Positions 56,511 through 64,000 of a stretch of DNA of 64,000 bases are shown here, in pieces. This DNA is from Inia geoffrensis (taxonomy: Eukaryota; Chordata; Mammalia; Artiodactyla; Iniidae). The number at the start of each line of letters is the position of its first letter. The first letter of the stretch is position 1. A program made the translations under genes and the position numbers. The notes under the pieces are model-generated. The model saw only the letters and a program-made list of their open reading frames with translations. It did no database searches and had not been told where the DNA came from. The DNA lies in contig CM070904.1 of NCBI GenBank assembly GCA_036417435.1, positions 128,960,695 through 129,024,694 of the forward strand, in the 5' to 3' direction.

Positions 56511-59368
56511 GCAAGCGGAGAGAATGGCTGAGTGTCCTGCTGGGGCCTGTCCTGGGGTGAGAATTGAAGACGGGGCCGTCATCTCTGTCTCTGCTGGAAT
56601 AGAGTCTACTGTCTGGTTTCTTGAACCTCTAAGTTTACCTACGGAGCTTTCCAGACTTCCTCAGGTAGGATTAACTCTGTAGCTACATCGTCAGCCGAGA
56701 TTGTAAGCTGTGGCTAAAACAGCTACTAAGTGATGCGCGAGGGCGCCCTCAGTGCTCTTCTCACTGGACCGTACTCATGCTTGGAGGCTCTGGAAGACAA
56801 CAGAGTCTTCTCAGCATTGCTTTTTACAGCTCTTTGGTTCTCGGAGATTTCCCCCAAACTTCAGCTGATAAAAGCACTCATGTGTCTGGAAACAAACCAG
56901 AAAATCAGGGAATTAGGCATGTTCTACACTCCAGAGCTTTGGACTAACTTGGTCCACATACACTAAGTCCCGTGTTTTCTTCTGGGGGCCATGGGGACTG
57001 ATGGGCCCCCTGGTGACTGGCGGCTCCCTCTTTGGGCGAAGGACCACACCCCTCTCCTGTCAGGAAAGCTGGTCTTTGTGCAGAAGCCTGGGGCTTCCAG
57101 AGAGGTAGAGCCTGGAGCTGGGGAGGTGGAAAGGGGCCAGCTGGTCCTGTTCACCTAATTCCCCCCACCCTGGACCTCATCGGCATGACTGTTCACGGCC
57201 AGAGTTGTGAACACCGAGTGGGTAGAGCACTCCAGGTGTGCACTTGTACCTGCCCATGGCCCATCCAGGGACCTGCCAGGGTCCATTTGTGGGAACAGAG
57301 CTCAGCTTAAGGGCCGTTGGGCTGTAAACAGAAGCTCTGTACCCAGGAGCCTGCTGGAGTAGACAAGAGAAAAGGCCAGTGGCTCCCTAGGCCCTTGCCC
57401 CAAGTGCTGAGCGGCCCGGCGCCTGAAGCCGCAGTGAATGAGGATGCTGCCAAAGGACTGAGAGGGGAGACATACTTTTCTCTTCAGAAAGGCCTGGTGG
57501 CGGTAGCCCTGGTTCCGCAGAGTGTACAGTCACACTCTGTGTCTGGGAGATGGGCTTTAGCGTGAGCAGTAACGTGGATGCCAGAGGCCAAGGCCGGTAG
57601 CTGCACGGAGATGCTCTTTGCAGGGAGACCCCGTGGCCTCACCAGCCCCCAGCCACTTCTCGCCCTTCCTGAAGGGCCTGCAGATGGACCCGTGCAGGGG
57701 TCAGAGGCCCAGCAGTGTGGGCCCCTGGTCGGGATGTAGGGTAGATGGAAAGTCCCATCCCCCAGCCTAGATACGGGGGCTTTGGGGTTTATAAAGGAAA
57801 GGAGACATCCAAGTTTTTAGGCTGGTATAGTGACTTGAAAACAGAAAAGAATACAATAAATGCATACTATTCTCACCGTAGAACAAAGTGGAAAGATTAG
57901 ACAAGTCAGAAAAAGCAGACAAACACCATAAACCCACTTCTGAGAGGCCACCTCTGCAATGTTTCACCCGCCCCGGGCCTTTTCAGTGCCTCCGCCCCCT
58001 TAAAACAACGAGGTTCCCACCTGCTCTGTCTTGACAGTCTTTGGGGTACTGAGAGCCATCTGATGATGCCCCGAGGTCCTTGGACCCGAGAGCAGCGTGG
58101 CGGACGCGTCCAAAATCCACGTGATGGGTGGACAGCTGCCTCTGAGTCCTGAACGTTCTCCCGCATCCCCGTGTTTTCTCATCTTCTCAGGATCTAAACC
58201 TTTTGTCACATTTGAATATATTTCCTCGGTCGTTGCTGCCTTTTTCGTAGCGTTCGTCTATTTCGCTGGAGTTTTTGCTTTTGCCTTTGTGGTTTCATAC
58301 GTTGCTTGTGCGCTTAGGTCGGTCTCTACCTCAAGAGTTAACTGTACACCTGCCGGATATTCTCTTTGCTTCTGGTTGATTTCCGTCCGTGCCTCCCTCT
58401 CCCTCCCTCTGGGCTTTTGGTACATCCGGAATTCATTTAACCATGGAAGTCCCAAGGGGAAACGATGTTCTGAAGACCAGCCAGCTGCCCCGGCATCTCA
58501 GGGGGTAATCCTTGCCCTCTGGTGATGCTCCTTGTAATTGCGTGTGAATCATTTACGCAGCTCAGGGTCTGTTCTGGGCTGTCTGTTCCGGCAAGGACAG
58601 TGATGTAGGGAAGGTATCCAGGATGAAATTTCCTCCTGTTTCACAGTCTGGCCGGGTGCAGGGTTCCTGTAAAGCTCGGAGCAGCTCTGTTACTGCCGTC
58701 CAGAACATCGGGGTGGCGGGGGCTGCCATGCGGTGGTGGTACCTTCAATTCCACCATCCATCAGCATCCTGGTTTAAGGAATCTGTCACAGACATGGCCT
58801 CCATGGTTACTTGTCAGTAACCACCTCCTAAATGACCAGCAAGTGGGGAGGAAACCCCACTGCTGGGAAGGCATCAGGAATACACCTTTTGGGTTCAGCT
58901 GATAAGATTATTCTGTTGAGCCAACACTGCCCGTCTCTGCAGCGGAAGTAACAGCAGGTGAGGGAAGACGGTGCAGCATCAGGGAGACACAAGCAAAAAA
59001 AAGCCCTTGTGGCAGGCTGGGCTCCCAGAAGCCAACGGTGACACAGGTCACCATGCAGGTTTACTGTGACGCCCTCTTGGGGTCGGCCCCCTTGGAAGAG
59101 ACCGGGGGTTGGGGGCAGAGGGAAGCCCTTGGAGACCCCACAGACACTCCGGCCCTGGGACTGCACCTCCCACTCGTCCGGGTTGGGAGAGGGGTGGCGG
59201 GCATCCTTTCACCCCTTCGTAGCCGCCCCAGGGCGGGGCCGTGATCTGGGGGGAGGAGTGCCTCTTTCCAGGAGGCAGTTCTGGGAAGCCGGCCACACTC
59301 CCAGTAGCCGGGGTGCAAAGGGGTCCCGGTGCCCCATCCCAGCCATCCACCGCCGTCCTCACCTTCCC
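56511..59368. other. Probable intronic stretch
   Basis: No exon accepted. A 142-residue open frame with a strongly hydrophobic segment lies at 58,097-58,525 and is described under findings. GC-rich with scattered CpG at 59,050-59,350. Confidence 0.4.
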
Positions 59369-59374
59369 AATAAA
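59369..59374 (+). terminator. Possible polyadenylation signal
   Basis: CCCAATAAATGCAG is followed about 25 nt later by CTCTTGGTGTGGAAG, a GU-rich element. The arrangement fits a plus-strand 3' end, but no upstream exon is known. Confidence 0.25.
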
Positions 59375-59516
59375 TGCAGTTTAGAACATAATCTGCTCTT
59401 GGTGTGGAAGAGTCTTGGAGGGAAGAGGTGGAAATGAGTTCTTCAGCTGAATGAGACTCTAAATCTTAGTCACGTTTCCCCCTTTTGTCTGGTAGCATCT
59501 TCCTCCTTCTGGACAG

Positions 59517-59566
59517 AAGACCGGGCCCTGGGACTGGTCCTCTGACGTCGCTGGGCCCGGTTGCAG
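59517..59566 (+). other. Candidate exon, 50 nt, in a CpG-dense patch
   Basis: Acceptor CATCTTCCTCCTTCTGGACAG and strong donor GGTTGCAG|GTGAGT. It is open in the frame that continues the phase-2 end at 20,507 (reading RPGPGTGPLTSLGPVA) and leaves in phase 1. An upstream in-frame TAG at about 59,467 means it cannot carry its own start in that frame. It may also be the 3' end of a non-coding alternative first exon in the surrounding CpG patch. Confidence 0.35.
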
Positions 59567-59935
59567 GTGAGTGCTGCAGACAGGGCGTCTGATGAGCAGC
59601 CGGACCGGGGCCTGCCGCATGGAGAGGCACAGACCCGTGTTGGGAGACGGGCCCCGTGTGCCCGCGGAGCCTCGGGAGGGAGAGGTCGCTTCCCCAGGAC
59701 CTTTCTCGGCCCTTCCCGGCTCTGCAGCCCTGTCTTCACATCCTCGTCAGCTGTCCGTGTCCCCACGTGGGAAGGTCAGATGTTGCCGGTGTGCCTGGCA
59801 CCGGCGAGTTCCCAGAACAGCCCCTGGTTTCTGTTTACCTCCGCGACGTCCCTCTCTGTGGCCACCGATGGAACGTTCTCGCTCTCCCCAGAAACCGGCC
59901 GGGCAGCTTGTCCTCCTGCCGGAACAGCCGGGGGA
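59517..59935. promoter_or_regulatory. Second CpG-dense patch
   Basis: By eye about 32 CpG occur between 59,546 and 59,932, at roughly 60 percent GC, near the number expected without CpG depletion. It lies directly over a strong donor (59,567). It may be an alternative promoter of the same plus-strand gene. Confidence 0.45.
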
Positions 59936-60622
59936 TGGAGGAGCCCAGGTTGGCTGTCCTGTGTGTTTACACAAAGGAGTTATTCTTAAAACCTCAGAGG
60001 TTCTCAGTTTCCCGAACAATGGCCACCAGTGACACCAGGGACGAGGTGCGACGCGTTTGGCTGTGTGGGTCTGGGAGAGGTTAGTCCTGGGAAGGAGCGC
60101 GATGGCAGAAATTGTTAACAGGAAGCATTAGCCCGTGTTCAGGAGTAAGAATGGGAGGCATCCGGCAACTCCCAGCAGAAGGGAGAGTAAAGGGTGGCCG
60201 GGTAGAGCGTTCGCGGATACTTTCTCGGCCGTTTTGGGCTTTATTCCTGCGGCTGGCAATACTAGTAGGAAAAACCATCTTTTGTAAAATCAGTTGAGTA
60301 AGATCATCTCCATAATACAGCGCAGACTGCATGTGTTTAAAAAAAACGAGACTTTCCTCTCCAGGTGAAAGGACTGGGTATAATTTAAAGGGGTCATTTG
60401 CAGACCCGGGGTGAAGAGGGGAGTTGAGACGGAACAGCTCTGAGGCTGCTTCCTTTCAGGGTCAGGTTTGAATAATAAAAGCTGTTCCAAATAAAGTGCT
60501 TGAATTAGTGAAGATTGCTCTTTACGTCCTGGGCGCCTTCTGTTCACCTGGGGGAAGATGATTGGCTTTGGTTCAACTTTCTTCCCTCCCCACCTTTTAT
60601 ATCACATTTCTTTGTTTTCCAG

Positions 60623-60694
60623 TATCAGCCTGTGCTTTAGGACCGAAAGAATGTCTGGGGACGTTTGCAGGTTATGACCCGGGGACTTTTAATG
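60623..60694 (+). other. Candidate exon, 72 nt
   Basis: Strong acceptor ATTTCTTTGTTTTCCAG and donor TTTTAATG|GTGAGT. Only one frame is open throughout, entering and leaving in phase 1: SACALGPKECLGTFAGYDPG and then TFN. It is compatible with the exit phases of the candidates at 49,481, 51,279 and 59,517. The other two frames have early stops. It may be a 5' UTR exon. The peptide is not one I recognise. Confidence 0.4.
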
Positions 60695-61879
60695 GTGAGT
60701 GAGGAATTCAGGAGTGTTCTGGTCCCAGGGTTAATCCTCACCCCGCTGAGGTCTTAGAGACTTAAAATATTTCTGCCCAGGAAGCAGCCATCAGCAAGCC
60801 CTGGAGGCTGTGGCCTGTTTGGGTTGCAGTGAAACCCAGTGAAAGGCATCCACATTCCTCACATTCTTTTGGACTGGCACTGGCCTGAAAATGCTGGGGT
60901 TTCTGAAGTCCAGCAAGCAAGTATGCAGCTGGGTTCTTTTCTGTAGATAAACGTGATAGATGCCAGCGGTGGTGCGGCAGGGCTCCCTGCCTGACCCCCA
61001 CAGGATCCCACCTCTGCGTTTGAATTAGGGGCCTGGTGCAGACCCCCTCCTGAGCAAAGCAGAAAAGGAGGTCAGTGGGGCCCCACCTGGGACCCCTCTC
61101 TGGCTCTGGCACTTCCCTGGGTGTCATTTATGTGGTTTGCTTTTTCTGGCACTGAGCCAGGATACCCGGGGCAGCAGGACCTCTGGGAAGAGGAAACAGG
61201 AGGTTGAGATGGACAGCCTTCCATCTCAAGATGAGCGGAAGCAGTGCCCGTTGTTCTCATCTTGTCCTTAGGGGCTCCTGGGAGCCTGGAGGATCACCTC
61301 TGCTTGCCTTGGAGATGACAGATGGGCCCTGTGCGGAATTTAGGGGAGTGGGCATGTGTCTCCCAGCATTTAAAGAGACCACCCACTGGCTGTGACCAAA
61401 ATTGGGATCTTGACATCTGGCCAATTTTTGTGGCTTTTTTTCCTCCAGAAACATAAATGCAGTGTTTCCTCTTTGCTTCTTAACATTCAAGATCTGATTT
61501 ATCACAAGTTCATTGTGAGGCAGAGCTTCCCAGGGTTTTGCTGGTGCCTAATTTTGTGATTTGAATGTAATTCCCCCTCTGTTATCACTGTCAGGAATAG
61601 TTTATTGAAGGGCTGGTGGAAGCTGCTATTCAAGGTGATGGACCAGGTGAGGGAGCAGGAAAGATGCCTGGCTCCAGTTCACTTCACTTTAAGACCCCTG
61701 TGAAGGACCAGTGTAACCGGCAAGTAACAGCTTGGCCCGACAGCTCCTTGGGGGGTGTGCCAGCCAAGGAGGAGCTCTGTGGGGAGACGGAGGTCAAGGT
61801 TGGTTCCCGTGATCCTGCCAGTGGCCGTGGAAGCGGGAGCTCCAGCCTCCGCTCACCCTCCTCTTGTCGTATCTCCTCC
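60695..61879. other. Probable intronic stretch
   Basis: No further exon accepted. Open frames up to 121 residues on the minus strand have no support. Confidence 0.4.
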
Positions 61880-61990
61880 AGCCCAGGAACACTCCATACG
61901 TCCAGCCCATTTTTCAGACAAGAAGTGAGGCTCAGAGAGTGCCTCGTTCAAGTTCAAGTTCAGAGAGTTATTAATAAGCCTGTTTGTGTG
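61880..61990 (-). mobile_element. MIR fragment, minus strand
   Basis: CCCATTTTTCAGACAAGAAG then TGAGGCTCAGAGAGTGCCTC follow the MIR reverse complement. It contains acceptor- and donor-like strings that would otherwise suggest a 44-nt exon. Confidence 0.65.
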
Positions 61991-62349
61991 CCCCAAGCCA
62001 TCCTTCCTTATTGGGAGGACACATGAGCTACGTGGGCCAATGTCCCCGAGTCCCACTCTGGCCGGTAGCTGTCAACTGTGAGTCACAAACGTGAGCCACG
62101 TAGGTAATTTTTAGAGTAAAAATAAACAGACAGAATTAAAGTTTTTCTCTTAGAGCTGTAAATTTACGTCAAACAGGATACAGTTAGGAAGTAACGCTGG
62201 CTGATCTCAAAGGCTGGTGCTGTCCAGCTGCCTGGACTTGTCCACTCTTCCTGTCAGGGGACTCTGGCCGGGCACCGTCTGGACCACATGTACAGTCACT
62301 GACAAATTCTTGCTCTGCAGGGGTTACTTTTCAGACCGGGAATCTCCGC

Positions 62350-62590
62350 AGTTTCTGATTGTGTGAGTTTGTTTTTTTTTTTTTTGATCTGAAATTCACA
62401 TAGCATTCAATTAACCATTTAAAAGGGTACGGATTGGTTGGCATTTAGTGCATTCACAGTGTTGTGTGACCACCACCTGTCTCTGGTCTCAAAACATTTT
62501 CATCAGCCCAGAAGAAGACCGCCCTCCCCATTAAGTAACTACTACCATTGCTCCCTGTCCCCATGCCCTGGCCACCACTAACTGGTTTAC
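62350..62590 (-). mobile_element. L1 remnant, minus strand
   Basis: GAAATTCACATAGCATTCAA, CATTTAGTGCATTCACAGTG, ACAGTGTTGTGTGACCACCA and ATTTTCATCAGCCCAGAAG correspond to a reversed L1 3' segment, similar to the start of the 37.6-kb copy. Confidence 0.8.
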
Positions 62591-63379
62591 TTTTGAGGTT
62601 TGAATTGGGGGCCAGTCTGTATGTAAGGGAGATCCTGGCTTTCAGGTGTCCTCAGGACGGAGCAACCAAGGCTGGCATCCCAGGCCTGCAGGGCCCCTGT
62701 GGAGTTGAGGTCTGACATCACAGTGGTCGGCAGGTGATCCACTTGGGGGATGGGGACCCGGCCACGCATCGCCTGAATGTAAGGCAGCGCTCAGCCTCTT
62801 TCAAAACCTCTGTATGAATAAGCCTCACGTAAGTGCCGCCTCATTAAATAAAGGCTGCAGTTGACTGTGAGGTCAGGTGCCACGGAGTGAAGCCTGGAGA
62901 ATGCGGGTGGGTGAGAAACCCATGCGCTCCCCCCAGAAGCGGCATCTGCATCCTTACAGGCCTTGTGTTTTAGTCTCATCACCAGCCCGCCTTTTCACCC
63001 TTCTTAAAGCAGGCGTGTCATTAGGACCGCTGAGACATTTTCAACATACTTGAGGCTCTGGAGATAAAAGAGGTGAGTCAAAGAAAGATTCCACTGTTAT
63101 TGATTCCCAGAGCCTTCCAGTCTCTCGCTGAAACCTGCTTAGACTACAAAGAACTTCCCAATCTAATCAGAAAACCCCAGTTTCCCTATCTCTGGCTGGA
63201 GTTTTCCCCTTTTGTTCATTATTTAAAGTTGACTGGGCTGACTGCAATTTAGGAAGGACTGAGTGACTGTATTTCATTCTTGGGTCAGAAAAATGTCTAT
63301 GCAGAGAGCTTATCGCGTTGGTCTTTTCCAAGCAGAGACAAATTTCAGTTAGGAGCACATAAGCATTTTGCATAAACTA
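62591..63379. other. Probable intronic stretch
   Basis: Nothing recognised. GAGGTGAGTC at 63,073 lacks a partner acceptor. Confidence 0.4.
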
Positions 63380-63470
63380 ATTTCCTTGTCCTCGGTTTCC
63401 TCATCTGTAAAGATGGAGCCAGTCTCAGAAGGTTCTCAGAGATAAAAAGGAATCGAATATGCACTCAAAA
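63380..63470 (+). mobile_element. MIR fragment, plus strand
   Basis: TCGGTTTCCTCATCTGTAAA followed by GATGGAGCC and AGAGATAAAAAGGAATC matches the MIR 3' half. Confidence 0.7.
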
Positions 63471-63917
63471 CTTGCTCAAGAGAAAGAGTGGGAGGATTGT
63501 TGGAAAGATCCAGAGATCAAGCCCCCAGGTCACAGAAGACCTGGGAACCGGGATTTGAGAAGTGAAACTGCTCTTCAAGAATCGAATTGCATGTTCCCCT
63601 GTCACCCGGCCTCTGCTGCTCAGCCAGTGTGCACCTGGCCTAGGAATGCCCACGAGCCAAGGCCCAGCAGTCCCGTGCAGGACGTGCCCCTGGGCCACTT
63701 TTGACTTTCTCAGCTCCCTGCTCTTGGAAGTGGGTTGGGCCCCACTGACCCTTTTGAGCTGGTCCTCAGCTGCTGGGTCGGCAGGCAGACAGTGGATTGG
63801 TTCACCTATACGTGGTATCTGTTGCTGACCCATCGGAGGGGATGGGGCCATGGGGTGTCCAGGCTGGGGGTGTGCCTGGACCGGGCAGTGAAAATCCCAG
63901 GAGAGTGACGAGGTGGC

Positions 63918-64000
63918 TTGAGGGCTCAGTAGTTGCAGCACGCGCGGGCTCAGTTGCCCCTGTCGACCACCTGCACAGCATCTCCGATTTTCAGGTATGA
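63918..64000 (-). mobile_element. Probable long CHR-family SINE piece cut by the window edge
   Basis: CTCAGTAGTTGCAGCACGCG and GGGCTCAGTTG match the internal modules of the element at 12,523. The rest is uncertain. The terminal TTTTCAG|GTATGA could also be a splice site, so I keep both readings open. Confidence 0.45.

Noticed and set aside
61881..61923. Interval with a CGTATCTCCTCCAG acceptor and a GTGAGG donor
   Set aside because: It lies in a MIR reverse complement (TGAGGCTCAGAGAG), so the splice-like strings are repeat consensus.
63958..63995. Possible coding exon VDHLHSISDFQ ending at CAG|GTATGA at the window edge
   Set aside because: The upstream part resembles a long CHR-family SINE, and the continuation is outside the window, so it cannot be assessed.
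1..64000. CRISPR arrays, operons, insertion sequences and phage-like clusters
   Set aside because: None is present. Repeats, CpG island and splice signals are those of a mammalian nuclear genome.

Overview
The window is mammalian nuclear DNA, almost certainly from a cetacean. The main evidence is at least nine copies of a roughly 210-bp tRNA-derived SINE that opens with GGGCTTCCCTGGTGGCGCAG and ends in an A-tail. This is the CHR family of whales, dolphins, hippos and ruminants, and it has a very recognisable form in cetaceans. Several copies are still framed by near-identical target-site duplications. Shorter or longer relatives of the family, cetartiodactyl L1 3' ends and older mammalian repeats (MIR, L2, MLT1-type LTRs, MER5-like DNA elements) fill most of the rest. 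No bacterial-style gene, operon, CRISPR array, rRNA or functional tRNA is present.

Layout. Positions 1-19,400 are repeat-rich and AT-leaning, with no exon I can defend. This part holds L1, L2, MIR and MLT1 fragments, three full CHR SINEs and a fourth near 17.6 kb, one probable solo ERV LTR near 15 kb and two long (CA)n tracts. Positions 19,600-21,370 form a strong CpG island, the one clear promoter in the window. C-rich GC-box arrays lie upstream, a (GCC)n tract and an ETS core sit near the probable start, and the first convincing splice donor on the plus strand follows a short ATG at 20,497. GC skew changes from C-rich to G-rich across this point, which fits transcription to the right.

Positions 21.4-64 kb look like a long first intron or 5' region of that plus-strand gene. 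They are less dense in repeats and more GC-rich. A handful of exon-like intervals have good acceptor and donor sites (49,481-49,657; 51,279-51,349; 59,517-59,566; 60,623-60,694). Two further CpG-dense patches lie at 55.8-56.0 kb and 59.5-59.9 kb, the second containing one of these candidate exons. I could not identify the gene. The reading phases of some candidate exons are mutually compatible, but this is weak evidence by itself.

Most long open reading frames here are translations of the CHR SINE, of GC-rich island DNA, or chance. The most unusual local structures are a perfect 27-nt inverted duplication (29,472-29,498 against 29,941-29,967), a 37-bp tandem repeat at 36,314-36,410, and the strand-asymmetric C-rich array upstream of the promoter. 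I found no convincing previously undescribed biological system.
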